64,000 bases of DNA from JAIBJN01 sp963847985 (GCA_963847985.1 CAWKBS010000012.1:28742-92741); one strand, 5' to 3'; positions 27,514-35,933 are shown, counted from the stretch's first letter. The notes: generated by a model not told the origin, from the sequence alone. Numbers and translations: made by a program.

Positions 27514-28064
27514 GCCGAGGCGAGGAGTAGCTCGTAGTCCTCGGGCCGGTCGACGTCGAGAGCAAGCGCCGGGTCGTCCACGACGACCGGCTCGAGCCCC
27601 GCTGCCCGCGCCTCGGCCACCGTCGTTTCAGCCGGAACGCCGAAGCGGGGCCGGAAGCCGTTCACCGCTGTCAGCGCGAGCGCGTTCACGCCGCCGTCCC
27701 TGGCCGGGGCGAGCGCGAGCGGGCGGGCAGCGCGCGCGAGTGCGTCGAGCGAGGCCGCCGTCACGAGCGGGCAGTCGCCCATGACGACCAGGGCGCCTCC
27801 GTTCGCCCGCGGGTCGGCCAGGGCGAGAGCGACCGCGTCCGCATGGCCGGTGCCGGCGTCCACGAGCACCTCGATTCCTCCGCGCCCGAGGCCCGGATCG
27901 GGCGTGACGAGTAGCGTTCCACCGATGGCGTCCGCCTCCGCGCACGCGCTCAGCACCCGGTCGAGCATGTCGAGGACGAGCCTCCCGCGCTCGTCCGCCG
28001 AGAGGCGCGGCGCGAGCCGTAACTTCGCGCCGTCGAGGCCCTTGACAGGCACGATCGCGAGCAC
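27510..28064 (-). CDS. cofC: Phospholactate/phosphoenolpyruvate guanylyltransferase (CofC/FbiD)
   Basis: A 184-residue nucleotidyltransferase. The N-terminal AIVPVKGLDGAKLRLAP is the typical NTP-binding start, and LVVMGDCPLVTA holds the metal-binding aspartate. It activates 2-phospholactate or PEP with GTP for CofD. The start is taken as GTG 28064, the usual first residues of the family. It sits exactly 6 bp after a TATGCT box, so the message is probably leaderless. The stop overlaps fbiC by 4 bp. Confidence 0.9.
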   Translation of the reverse strand: MLAIVPVKGLDGAKLRLAPRLSADERGRLVLDMLDRVLSACAEADAIGGTLLVTPDPGLGRGGIEVLVDAGTGHADAVALALADPRANGGALVVMGDCPLVTAASLDALARAARPLALAPARDGGVNALALTAVNGFRPRFGVPAETTVAEARAAGLEPVVVDDPALALDVDRPEDYELLLASA

Positions 28065-28076
28065 GCGATGAGCATA
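28064..28076 (-). promoter_or_regulatory. cofC: Leaderless promoter of cofC-fbiC, inside the start of cofD
   Basis: On the minus strand TATGCT (28076-28071) is followed by six bases and the GTG start. The box lies within the first codons of cofD on the opposite strand, so the two divergent operons share overlapping control DNA. Confidence 0.55.
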
Positions 28077-28982
28077 CAGCCGCGCACTTACGCGGTCCTC
28101 TGCGGCGGCCTGGGCGGCTCTCGCTTCGTGGATGCGCTCGCGCGCGCGGCCGGCCCGGAGCGCGTCACAGCCGTCGTGAACGTCGGCGACGACCTCGAGG
28201 TCCTCGGCCTGCACGTCTCGCCCGACCTCGACACGGTCCTCTACACGCTCGCAGGCCTGCTGGACGAGGAGCGCGGCTGGGGCGTCCGGGAGGAGACGAC
28301 GAACGCGCTTCAGACGGCCGGGCGGCTAGGTGGGGACACCTGGTTCACGATCGGCGACCGGGACATCGGCCTCCATCTCGTCCGCTCGCAGCTGCTCCGT
28401 GCCGGCGTGCCGCTCTCGGAGGCGACCCGCCGGCTCGCCGACGAGCTCGGGGTGGCGGTGCGCCTCCTGCCGGCCTCCGACGATCCCGTGCGAACGTTCG
28501 TGACGACACCGGCCGGCGAGCTCGACTTCCAGACCTGGTTCGTCCGGCGCCGGCACGCGGACGAGGTGACGGCCGTCCGCTACGAGGGCGCCGAGAGCGC
28601 CCGCCCGGCACCGGGCGTCGTCGAGGCAATCGCCGGCGCCGAGGTGGTCTTCCTGGCACCGTCGAACCCGTTCGTCTCGATCCACCCGATCCTGGCCGTG
28701 CCGGGGATCCGCGAGGCCCTAGCCGGGAAGCGGGTCGTCGCAGTGTCGCCGCTCGTCGCCGGCCGGGCGCTGCGCGGGCCGCTCGCCGAGATGATGGCCA
28801 CGCTCGGCTTCGCGACCGGTGTGCGCGGGCTCGCGGCCGTCTACGAGGGGATCGCCACGGACGTCCTCGTCGATCCCGTCGACGCCGGGGAGCTGCCAGG
28901 AGCGCTGGTTGCGCCCATCGTTATGGTTGCGCCGGAGTCGAGAGCGGAGGTGGGGAGAGCGGTGCTGGACGTGGTCCGGTGA
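28068..28982 (+). CDS. cofD: 2-phospho-L-lactate transferase (CofD/FbiA)
   Basis: A 304-residue protein with the family's N-terminal CGGLGGSRFV and the substrate-site segment APSNPFVSIHPIL. It transfers the activated three-carbon phospho acid onto FO to make F420-0 (or the dehydro form). The ATG at 28068 is only 3 bp from the cofC start on the other strand and has no ribosome-binding site, so it is probably leaderless. A TTGACA -35-like box is at 28042. The stop overlaps npdG by 4 bp. Confidence 0.93.
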   Translation: MSIQPRTYAVLCGGLGGSRFVDALARAAGPERVTAVVNVGDDLEVLGLHVSPDLDTVLYTLAGLLDEERGWGVREETTNALQTAGRLGGDTWFTIGDRDIGLHLVRSQLLRAGVPLSEATRRLADELGVAVRLLPASDDPVRTFVTTPAGELDFQTWFVRRRHADEVTAVRYEGAESARPAPGVVEAIAGAEVVFLAPSNPFVSIHPILAVPGIREALAGKRVVAVSPLVAGRALRGPLAEMMATLGFATGVRGLAAVYEGIATDVLVDPVDAGELPGALVAPIVMVAPESRAEVGRAVLDVVR

Positions 28983-29575
28983 TCGGGATCGTGGGCGGGA
29001 GCGGCGACTTCGGCCAGGGCCTCGCCGAGCGCCTGCGCCGGATCGGCGAGGACGTGGTCATCGGCTCGCGCACGCCGCGCGACGACTTCGTCTCGAACGA
29101 GGAGGCCTGCGACCGCTCGGAGGTCGTCTTCCTCTCCGTCCCGCCGGGCGGGGTCGCCGAGATGTCCCGCGACCTTCGGGGCCCGCTCGCCGGGCGGATC
29201 GTCGTCAGCGTCGCCGCCCCGATCGTCTTTCGCGAAGGGCAGGCCGGCGCCGACCCGGGCGAGCTCTCCCTCGCCGAGATCACCGCGGTCGCGGCGCCGG
29301 AGGCGCGGGTTGTCGCCGGCTTCCACACCGTCAGCGCCAGAGCCCTCGCCGACCCCGACCTCGCGCTGGACGAGGACGTCCTGCTGGCCGGGGACGACGC
29401 CGAGGCCAAGGAGGTCGTGGCCGGCCTCGCGGGCAGGCTCGTCGAGGGCCGCGCCGTCGACTGCGGCCGGCTCGAGGTCGCGCGCTGGCTGGAGACCCTC
29501 ACCGCCGTCCTCCTGAACGTGAACCGGCGCTACAAGACGAACGCGGGCGTGAGGGTCACCGGGCTGCCGGAGTGA
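28979..29575 (+). CDS. npdG: F420-dependent NADP reductase
   Basis: A 198-residue protein with a Rossmann fold (IGIVGGSGDFGQGLAERL) and the NADP-recognising VIGSRTPRD segment. Family members move hydride between F420H2 and NADP+, supplying reduced F420. The GTG start overlaps the cofD stop, and the stop overlaps cofE, so it is embedded in the F420 operon. This placement supports the assignment over a general oxidoreductase. Confidence 0.9.
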   Translation: MIGIVGGSGDFGQGLAERLRRIGEDVVIGSRTPRDDFVSNEEACDRSEVVFLSVPPGGVAEMSRDLRGPLAGRIVVSVAAPIVFREGQAGADPGELSLAEITAVAAPEARVVAGFHTVSARALADPDLALDEDVLLAGDDAEAKEVVAGLAGRLVEGRAVDCGRLEVARWLETLTAVLLNVNRRYKTNAGVRVTGLPE

Positions 29576-30258
29576 TCCAGATCGTCCCCCTCGAGGGGAT
29601 TCCGGAGGTGCAGCCCGGCGACGACCTCGCCGCGTTCCTGGGCGACGCGGTGGAGCGGGCAGGGGGGCTCGCGGAGGGAGACGTGCTCGTGGTCTCGCAG
29701 AAGGTCGTCTCCAAGGCCGAAGGCAGGCTCGAGCAGACCGACGACCACCTGGCGGTGATCCTGCGCGAGGCGCGCGCCGTCCGCCGTCGCCGGGACGAGC
29801 TCGTCATCGCCGAGACCGAGCACGGCTTCGTCTGCGCGAGCGCCGGTGTCGACCGCTCGAACACGCCCGGCGACGACTGGGTGGTGCTGCTCCCGCGCGA
29901 CCCCGACGCGTCGGCGCGCGGCCTGCGCGACGCGCTCGCGGCCCGCTTCGACACTGCGCCCGCGGTGATCGTCACCGACTCGTTCGGCCGCGCCTGGCGC
30001 CAGGGGACGACCGATGTCGCCATCGGCGTCGCGGGGATGCAGCCGCTCCTCGACCTGCGCGGGGAGCCGGACGCGCGGGGACGGCCGCTCGAGGCGACGC
30101 TCATCGCCGTCGCGGACGAGCTCGCCGGCGCAGCCGAGCTCGTCATGGGCAAGGCGAGCGGCGTGCCTGCCGCGCTGATCCGCGGCTACACGGTGGCTCC
30201 GGGCGACGCGAGCGCGCGCGAGCTCGTCATGCCGCCCGAGCGCGACCTCTTTCCCTAA
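29572..30258 (+). CDS. cofE: F420-0:gamma-glutamyl ligase (CofE)
   Basis: A 228-residue protein with VVSQKVVSKAEGR, ETEHGFVCASAGVDRSN and VTDSFGRAWRQGTTDVAIG, all conserved in CofE, which adds glutamates to F420-0 using GTP. It is a stand-alone ligase. The C-terminal nitroreductase-like domain of mycobacterial FbiB, which reduces dehydro-F420-0, is absent and not found elsewhere in the window. The GTG start overlaps the npdG stop. Confidence 0.93.
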   Translation: MIQIVPLEGIPEVQPGDDLAAFLGDAVERAGGLAEGDVLVVSQKVVSKAEGRLEQTDDHLAVILREARAVRRRRDELVIAETEHGFVCASAGVDRSNTPGDDWVVLLPRDPDASARGLRDALAARFDTAPAVIVTDSFGRAWRQGTTDVAIGVAGMQPLLDLRGEPDARGRPLEATLIAVADELAGAAELVMGKASGVPAALIRGYTVAPGDASARELVMPPERDLFP

Positions 30259-30268
30259 CCCTCCGGCG

Positions 30269-30297
30269 TCAAGTCCGCGCGCGGGCGGGGCCGATCT
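30269..30297 (+). promoter_or_regulatory. Sigma-28 (FliA/WhiG)-like promoter
   Basis: TCAAG (30269-30273) and GCCGAT (30290-30295) are separated by 16 bases, matching the known flagellar/WhiG sigma-factor consensus TAAAG or TCAAG, N15-16, GCCGATAA. It lies about 100 bp upstream of the acyltransferase gene, after the F420 operon. Confidence 0.5.
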
Positions 30298-30396
30298 GAG
30301 GTTGACGGCCCCCGACGGGACGTTCCTCCCCGACTCCAGACATGACTGCCCCTCGCCTCGAGAGCCCCCTGCGGCGGCGCCCCGCCGTGCCGCCGC

Positions 30397-32424
30397 GTGT
30401 CGATCGGCGTCCGCCGTCCGGCGGCGGGCGATCGCCCCCGGCGGCGACGACGCGACGTCCAGGGCCTCCGCGCGATCGCCGTGCTGCTCGTCGTCGCCTA
30501 CCACGCCGGGCTGCCCGTTCCGGGCGGGTTCATGGGGGTCGACGTCTTCTTCGTCATCTCGGGCTTCGTGATCACGTCCGTGCTCGTCTCCGAGCTCGAG
30601 TCGTCGGGGCGGATCGACCTCGCGCGCTTCTACGTGCGGCGCGCGCGGAGATTGCTCCCCGCGCTGGCGACGATGCTCGCTCCCGTCCTGCTCTTCGCGG
30701 CTTTCCTGAGCCCTGCTGCCATCCAGGAGACGACGTCGTTCACGGGCCTGGCGGCCTCGTTCTTCGCCGCGAACGCCTACCTGCTCACCGTCGGCACGGA
30801 CTACTTCGCTCCGGCCCTCGAGCAGAACCCGCTGCTCCATACGTGGACGCTCGGGGTCGAGGAGCAGTTCTACGTCATCTTCCCGGTGCTCCTGCTGGTC
30901 ATCTGGCGGCTCGCTGCCGGCCGCCGCGGAGCCCGGCGGGGCGCGCTCGCGGCTCTCGGTGTCGCCACCTGTGTCTCGTTCCTGCTCTTCGCCGCCGTCT
31001 CCGCCGGCGTGCTGCTCACCGGGCTGGCGACCCACACCGCGTTCTACGGGTCGCCGACACGGGCGTGGGAGTTCGGAGCAGGCGCGCTGCTCGCACTCGC
31101 AGCTCCCCGGCTCGCCACCCTCTCGCGCCGCGCGGGCCAGGGGCTCGGCGTCATCGGGCTGGCCGCGATCGCGCTCGCAGCCGGCGCGCACGGGACGCAC
31201 GAGGCGCAGACGTTCCTCATCCCCGTGCTGGGGGCATGCGCCCTCATCGCTGCCGGGACGGGGAGCTCGCCGTTCGCCACCAGGCTCCTGAGCACACGGC
31301 CGGCGGTGTGGGTCGGCGATCTCTCGTACAGCCTGTACCTGTGGCACTGGCCACTGATCGTCTTCGCCACGGCGCTCTGGCCGAGCGTGGGGTGGGTTGC
31401 GGTCGCCGCCGCGGCGCTCTCGTTTGTCCCCGCCTGGCTCTCCCTGCGCTTCGTCGAGAACCCGATCCGCTTCGGCTGGCGGGCTCCCGGAACGCGCTTT
31501 GCCGTCGTGGCTGCTACGTGCATCGTCGTCCCGGCCGCCGCCGCTTTCGGCCTGCTCGGCCTCAAGAGCGCGCTCACCTCGCACCCCGCGATGAAGAGCT
31601 GGCAGCACAGCCAGGAACACCACGCCGACATCACCCACGGCTGCGACGTTCCCGCTCCCCTCGCCGAGCGCGGCGGGGGCCACTGCACGTGGCGCGTTGC
31701 CGGAGCCAGCGGTGCGATCGTCCTCCTGGGCGACTCGAACGCCGGGCACTTCGTCGAGCCGGTCGTCCAGGCCGCGCGGCGCGCGCGGCTCGACCTCACG
31801 GTCGCGACCTTCCCGGGCTGTCCGTTCCTCGACGTCGACATCGGCGGGCAGGCGGGGGCCGAGCGCGAGGAAGCCTGCCTGCGGTTCACGCGCGAGACGC
31901 TCGCCGAGCTCGTCCGGCTGCGGCCCAGCCTCGTGATCCTCGCCGCGCGCAGCGACAAGTACATCGAGAACGTCGAGTACGAGCTGCGTGACGCCGACGG
32001 GCGGCTCACCGGGTCGCCCGACGCCAAGGCCCGGATCTGGGAAGGCGGTCTCGAACGCACCCTCGAGCGCCTTCACCAGGTCGACGTGCCCGTGCTCGTC
32101 GTCCACCCGGTCCCGTCCTTCCCGTACAGCACCGAGGCCTGCGCGACGCTGCGGATCGTCCTCGACGGCTGCTCGTCGTCACGATCCCGCGCCGAGGTCG
32201 AGGAGCGGCTTCGCCGGGCCACCGGGGCCGAGACCAACGCCGTCGCGCGTGTTCCCGGCGTGGCCACGATCGGCTTTGTGGACGAGCTCTGCCGGACGCA
32301 GCGCTGCGCGACCGCGCGGGACGACACCGTGCTCTACCGCGACGGCGAGCACCTGAGCATCGAGGGCGCGCTGACGCTCAGCTCCGCCTTCTACGACGCG
32401 ATCGCCTCCCAGGCGCGCCGCTAG
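30397..32424 (+). CDS. Acyltransferase with SGNH domain (OafA/YrhL type)
   Basis: A 675-residue integral membrane protein. The acyltransferase-3 domain comes first, with RDVQGLRAIAVLLVVAYHAG and its conserved RxLRAIAVxxVxxxH pattern, FFVISGFVIT, FYVRRARRLLPAL and about ten membrane segments to residue 390. A periplasmic SGNH esterase-like domain follows, with nucleophile block LLGDSNAGHF and catalytic-dyad segment DGEHLS. Such proteins O-acetylate cell-surface sugars. The GTG at 30397 is used; the Arg-rich N-terminus is positive-inside. The upstream promoter looks like a sigma-28 type. Confidence 0.9.
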   Translation: MSIGVRRPAAGDRPRRRRRDVQGLRAIAVLLVVAYHAGLPVPGGFMGVDVFFVISGFVITSVLVSELESSGRIDLARFYVRRARRLLPALATMLAPVLLFAAFLSPAAIQETTSFTGLAASFFAANAYLLTVGTDYFAPALEQNPLLHTWTLGVEEQFYVIFPVLLLVIWRLAAGRRGARRGALAALGVATCVSFLLFAAVSAGVLLTGLATHTAFYGSPTRAWEFGAGALLALAAPRLATLSRRAGQGLGVIGLAAIALAAGAHGTHEAQTFLIPVLGACALIAAGTGSSPFATRLLSTRPAVWVGDLSYSLYLWHWPLIVFATALWPSVGWVAVAAAALSFVPAWLSLRFVENPIRFGWRAPGTRFAVVAATCIVVPAAAAFGLLGLKSALTSHPAMKSWQHSQEHHADITHGCDVPAPLAERGGGHCTWRVAGASGAIVLLGDSNAGHFVEPVVQAARRARLDLTVATFPGCPFLDVDIGGQAGAEREEACLRFTRETLAELVRLRPSLVILAARSDKYIENVEYELRDADGRLTGSPDAKARIWEGGLERTLERLHQVDVPVLVVHPVPSFPYSTEACATLRIVLDGCSSSRSRAEVEERLRRATGAETNAVARVPGVATIGFVDELCRTQRCATARDDTVLYRDGEHLSIEGALTLSSAFYDAIASQARR

Positions 32425-32435
32425 CCCGCGCCTTC

Positions 32436-32456
32436 CAAGTAACAGTCTGTTACTTG
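32436..32456. repeat. 21-bp perfect palindrome, copy 2 of 3
   Basis: Same arms as copy 1 (CAAGTAACAG, CTGTTACTTG) with T instead of A in the centre. It lies between the convergent acyltransferase and hotdog-protein genes and contains the TAA stop (32450-32452) of the latter, exactly as copy 1 does. Confidence 0.85.
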
Positions 32457-33118
32457 CCGGCGGGCACGATCCAGGTCGAGCGGGCGCGCGCCAGCACGTC
32501 ACCCCCGGCGGTGAGCAGCGCGGAGCCCGCGTAGCGCTTACGCCCCTCCTCGCCGATGCGCCAGCCGACGACGACGTGCGGCGCGCCCGACTCCGGGAGG
32601 CCGCCGATCTCCGCTGCCATGCGGCCGAGCAGGACGCCCTCGCGCTGAAAGTCGTCCACGGCCCAGCCACTGGGGCAGTCGAGGGCGGCCCAAACGAGCT
32701 CCGGCCGGACCTCCTCGGGCGGCGTCCAGGGCGAGGCGACGAGCCCCTCGCGGCCCGTCACCGGGCCCGCGTAGACCCGCAGCCCGTCCTCCCGGCGCGG
32801 TCCGCAGACGAAGCAGGTGTTGTAGGCGTGGTGGACGAAGCCGACGTAGCGCGTGGACGCCTCGGCCGCCTCCTCGACGGAGACCGGGGCGGGGACGTCG
32901 ACGTCCAGCTCCGCCGGCTTGGCCTCCGCGACGAGCGCCGGGCCGTCGCGGACCTCGACCCGCCCATTGGCACGGACGACCTCGAGCTCGCGGTCGAGCG
33001 GCGGCGGAAGCCGGAGCGTCACCTCGGCGACGCCGCCGAGGAGCCCGGCGACGAGCCCGCAGGCGTAGCCGCCGTTCGCGGAGTCGGGAGGGCCGTTGTA
33101 GCGGCCGGGGACGATCAC
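32450..33118 (-). CDS. Hotdog-fold thioesterase-like protein in the urate operon
   Basis: A 222-residue protein with YNGPPDSANGGYACGLVAG near the N-terminus, a segment typical of acyl-CoA thioesterase-like hotdog proteins, and a second half (FVHHAYNTCFVCGPRR...WAALDCPSGWA) fitting a double-hotdog fold. The cysteine pair CFVCG is conserved-looking. It is the last gene after uraH-uraD-uricase, and its GTG overlaps the uricase stop by 4 bp, so it is translationally coupled to urate breakdown. No thioester step is known in that pathway, so its role there is open. Confidence 0.75.
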   Translation of the reverse strand: MIVPGRYNGPPDSANGGYACGLVAGLLGGVAEVTLRLPPPLDRELEVVRANGRVEVRDGPALVAEAKPAELDVDVPAPVSVEEAAEASTRYVGFVHHAYNTCFVCGPRREDGLRVYAGPVTGREGLVASPWTPPEEVRPELVWAALDCPSGWAVDDFQREGVLLGRMAAEIGGLPESGAPHVVVGWRIGEEGRKRYAGSALLTAGGDVLARARSTWIVPAGK

Positions 33119-33921
33119 CGGCCGAGCGTCAGCTCGATGTGTCCGTACGGGGGCCGCGGATCCGTGTAGACGCGCACGCGCTCGTCCCGGCCGTCCACCT
33201 GCGCCGTGTCCCAGAGGCGGTTCTCGCCGTCGAAGGAGATCTCCTCCAGCTCCGGGAAGGCAGCGAGTGCTCGCACGCCCATCTCGTGCACGAGCTCCTG
33301 GATCGAGGCCGAGTCGAACTCGGCGAAGGTCGCGAGCACGGAGGCGCGGACGGCTTCGCGGTCCGCGCGCGCCGCGAAGTCGCGGTTGCGCCAGTGGACG
33401 TCGAGGTTGACGAAGAGCGGCCGGTCGCGCGAGTCGCCGAGCGTCGTGTACTCGTCCCTGACGAAGTTCTCGAAGGAGCTGCCCGTCAGCTTCATCAGCC
33501 TGAGGCCGACGACCCCGGAGCGATGCTCCAGCGTCCCGTCTCGGCCGAGAGCGAGCTCGGCGACGGCCCGGTCGCCGCCGACTGCCTGGAACGACTGCTC
33601 CGAGCGGCGGGCGAACGGGACTTCCCTACCGGTGAGCTCGATGCGCTCGACCTGACCGTACAGGTCGAGGAAGCGGCTGCCGAGCAGTTCGAGGAACCCC
33701 TCCAGCGAGTCGCCGCCGTACTCGAGCGCCGTGATCTGGATGAAGTTCTTCATCGAGTCGGTGGCGATGACCAGCGTGTTGTCGCCGTCGGTGTAGGAGG
33801 GCGCGAAGGCCGCACCGCGCGCCGTCATGCCGATCTCGGCCGCGAAGAGGGAGGAGACACCGTCGGTCCGGTAGACCGAGACGGCCTCCTTGCCGTACCC
33901 GATCTTCAGAAGCTCCGCCAC
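33115..33921 (-). CDS. pucL: Urate oxidase (uricase)
   Basis: A 268-residue cofactor-free oxidase. It has the N-terminal lysine region IGYGKEAVSVYRT, the catalytic Thr-Asp block DNTLVIATDSMKNF, and LMKLTGSSFENFVRDEYTTL. It converts urate to 5-hydroxyisourate, with UraH and UraD finishing the route to (S)-allantoin. The GTG start lies inside the last codons of uraD (16-bp overlap). Length is slightly below that of fungal enzymes but normal for bacterial single-domain uricases. Confidence 0.95.
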   Translation of the reverse strand: MAELLKIGYGKEAVSVYRTDGVSSLFAAEIGMTARGAAFAPSYTDGDNTLVIATDSMKNFIQITALEYGGDSLEGFLELLGSRFLDLYGQVERIELTGREVPFARRSEQSFQAVGGDRAVAELALGRDGTLEHRSGVVGLRLMKLTGSSFENFVRDEYTTLGDSRDRPLFVNLDVHWRNRDFAARADREAVRASVLATFAEFDSASIQELVHEMGVRALAAFPELEEISFDGENRLWDTAQVDGRDERVRVYTDPRPPYGHIELTLGR

Positions 33922-34322
33922 CGGTCCACCGCGATCGCGACCAGCTCGTCGCAGCCGGTCTCAAGCTCCTGCGCGCGCGTGCGCTCCAACCGTCGCCGCA
34001 ACACCGGGAGGATCTCGGCGCGCGGCCGCCGGTCCACGAAGATGACGAAGCGGAAGCCGAAGCGCTCCTCGTAGGCGGCGTTCAGCTCCGCGAGCTCCCC
34101 CAGCACCTCGGGGTCCTCGGCCGTCGGGTCGCCCTGCTCCGCCGCCGACCGCCCAGCCAGACGGCGCTCGCCGATCCGCGGATGGTGCGCGAGCGCCTCG
34201 ACCCGCTGCTCCTCCGGGAGGCCCGCCAGCACCTCGCGCGCCCGGCCGAGCGGGTCATCCTCCTCGGCCAGCGCCTCGACGAAGCGGCTGCGGGCCTGGA
34301 AGAGGTCGGCGAGCTGCTCCAC
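33906..34322 (-). CDS. uraD: OHCU decarboxylase
   Basis: A 138-residue all-helical protein with the catalytic HHPRIGE block and EERFGFRFVIFVD. It decarboxylates 2-oxo-4-hydroxy-4-carboxy-5-ureidoimidazoline to (S)-allantoin. The frame is open far upstream, but GTG 34322 is chosen. It follows GGAAG by six bases, lies 2 bp after the uraH stop, and gives LSVEQLADLFQ as the expected first helix. It overlaps the uricase gene by 16 bp. Confidence 0.9.
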   Translation of the reverse strand: MEQLADLFQARSRFVEALAEEDDPLGRAREVLAGLPEEQRVEALAHHPRIGERRLAGRSAAEQGDPTAEDPEVLGELAELNAAYEERFGFRFVIFVDRRPRAEILPVLRRRLERTRAQELETGCDELVAIAVDRWRSF

Positions 34323-34324
34323 GC

Positions 34325-34618
34325 TCAGCTTCCGCGGTAGATCGTGCACGAGTAGGGGGAGAGGAGGAGCGGGACGTGATGGTGGCCGTCGGCGAGCTCG
34401 ACCTCGACGTCGATCCCGCGGAAGAACGGCGAGCGGGGGTGGAAGACCAGCTTGTAGACGTCCGGGGGGAGCTCCACGCCGCCGAGGTCGGGGACGCGGC
34501 CGTCCTCGTCCGTCTCGCGCACGGACAGCAGGAGGTCGCCGCGGAAGAGCTCGACCCGGATCCCGCGGGCCGGCTCGCCGCGCTCGGTGTCGAGGACGTG
34601 CGTCGAGATGCTGACCAC
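34325..34618 (-). CDS. uraH: 5-hydroxyisourate hydrolase
   Basis: A 97-residue transthyretin-like protein with the N-terminal STHVLDTERGEPARGI (catalytic His) and the signature C-terminus PYSCTIYRGS (usually YRGS). It hydrolyses 5-hydroxyisourate to OHCU. The GTG at 34618 gives the standard start. It is the first gene of the uraH-uraD-uricase-hotdog operon and diverges from the aminotransferase-family gene with 22 bp between start codons. Confidence 0.95.
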   Translation of the reverse strand: MVSISTHVLDTERGEPARGIRVELFRGDLLLSVRETDEDGRVPDLGGVELPPDVYKLVFHPRSPFFRGIDVEVELADGHHHVPLLLSPYSCTIYRGS

Positions 34619-34628
34619 GGCAGCATCG

Positions 34629-34641
34629 TATTCTTGCTTCG
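34629..34641 (+). promoter_or_regulatory. Leaderless promoter of the dialkylglycine decarboxylase-like gene
   Basis: TATTCT (34629-34634), six bases, then the GTG at 34641. It lies in the 22-bp gap shared with uraH. Confidence 0.55.
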
Positions 34642-35933
34642 TGGACGAGCGCGAGCGCTTCCTCATCCGCTACGCGGGCTCGTTCGCGCCGGAGCCCATC
34701 GCCAGGGCCGAGGGCGCCTGGGTCGAGACGGCGAGCGGCCGGCGCATCCTCGACTTCACCTCGGGCCAGATCTGCTCGACGCTGGGCCACAACCACCCGC
34801 GCATCGCCGCGGCGGTGCGCTCGGCGCTCGACGACGTCGTCCACCTGAACTCCTGGATGCTCTCCGAGCCGGTGCTCGCCCTCGGGGAGCGGCTCGCCGG
34901 GCTGTTCCCGCCGCCGCTCGAACGCGTCCTCCTCCTGAACACGGGCACGGAGGCGAACGAGGTCGCGCTGAAGATGGCGAAGATGCACACCGGCCGCTGG
35001 GAGGTGGCCGGGCTCACGCGCAGCTTCCACGGGCTCCTCTCCGGCATCGCCTCCGTCAACTTCTCCATGGCGCACGCCGGCTACGGGCCGGTCCTGCCGG
35101 GGTCGTTCGCGATTCCGGCGCCGTACGCCTACCGCTGCCCGGTGCGCCACTGCGACGGCGCCTGCGACTGCACCTGCCTCGAGGTCGGGTTCGAGCTCGT
35201 CGACCAGCAGTCCGTCGGGTCGCTGTGCGCGGTCGTGGCCGAGCCGGTGCTCTCGGCCGGAGGGATCATCGTGCCGCCCGACGGCTACTTCCGGCGGATG
35301 CGCGAGCTGCTCGAGGAGCGCGGGATGCTCCTGGTCATGGACGAGGCCCAGACGGGGTTCGGGCGGCTCGGGACGATGTTCGGGTTCGAGCGCGACGGCG
35401 TCGTCCCCGATCTCGTCGGCGTGTCGAAGACCCTCGGGGGCGGGCTCCCGCTCGCCGCCACGATCACGTCGGCTGCGATCGAGCAGGACTGCTACGAGAA
35501 GGGCTTTCTGCACGTCACCTCGCACGTCTCCGATCCGCTCCCTGCCGCCGCCGGGCTGGCCGTGCTCGACGTGATCGCCGAGGAGGGGCTGGTGGAGCGC
35601 GCGGCCGCGCGCGGCGACTACATGCTCGCGCGGCTCCGCGAGCTGCAGGCCGTGCACGAGCCGATCGGCGACGTCCGCGGTCGCGGGCTCCTCGTGGGGC
35701 TCGAGCTCGTCGAGGACCGAGACTCGCGGGCGCCGGCCGACGCCCTCGGCGCCGAGGTCACGCGGGAGTGCTACGAGCGCGGCCTGTCCATGAACATCGT
35801 CCGCTCCCAGGCCCATGCGAACTGCTTCCGCATCGCCCCGCCGCTGACCGTGACTGAGGGCGAGATCGACCTCGCGATCGAGATCATGGACGCCTCGCTC
35901 CGGGCCGTCCGGGAGCCCGCTGCCTCCGGGTAG
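34641..35933 (+). CDS. Class III PLP enzyme, 2,2-dialkylglycine decarboxylase-like
   Basis: A 430-residue PLP enzyme with the class III layout: NTGTEANEVALKMAK, MDEAQTGFGR, the PLP lysine K263 in SKTLGGGLPLAA, and SMNIVRSQAHANCFRIAPP. Blocks such as EPVLSAGGIIVPPDGY and VTSHVSDPLPAAAGL match 2,2-dialkylglycine decarboxylase more than ordinary aminotransferases. A Cys-rich insertion (CPVRHCDGACDCTCLE, near residues 175-190) could bind a metal. It diverges from uraH, so a role in using nitrogen from purine or hydantoin breakdown is possible. The substrate is not proven. Confidence 0.85.
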   Translation: MDERERFLIRYAGSFAPEPIARAEGAWVETASGRRILDFTSGQICSTLGHNHPRIAAAVRSALDDVVHLNSWMLSEPVLALGERLAGLFPPPLERVLLLNTGTEANEVALKMAKMHTGRWEVAGLTRSFHGLLSGIASVNFSMAHAGYGPVLPGSFAIPAPYAYRCPVRHCDGACDCTCLEVGFELVDQQSVGSLCAVVAEPVLSAGGIIVPPDGYFRRMRELLEERGMLLVMDEAQTGFGRLGTMFGFERDGVVPDLVGVSKTLGGGLPLAATITSAAIEQDCYEKGFLHVTSHVSDPLPAAAGLAVLDVIAEEGLVERAAARGDYMLARLRELQAVHEPIGDVRGRGLLVGLELVEDRDSRAPADALGAEVTRECYERGLSMNIVRSQAHANCFRIAPPLTVTEGEIDLAIEIMDASLRAVREPAASG

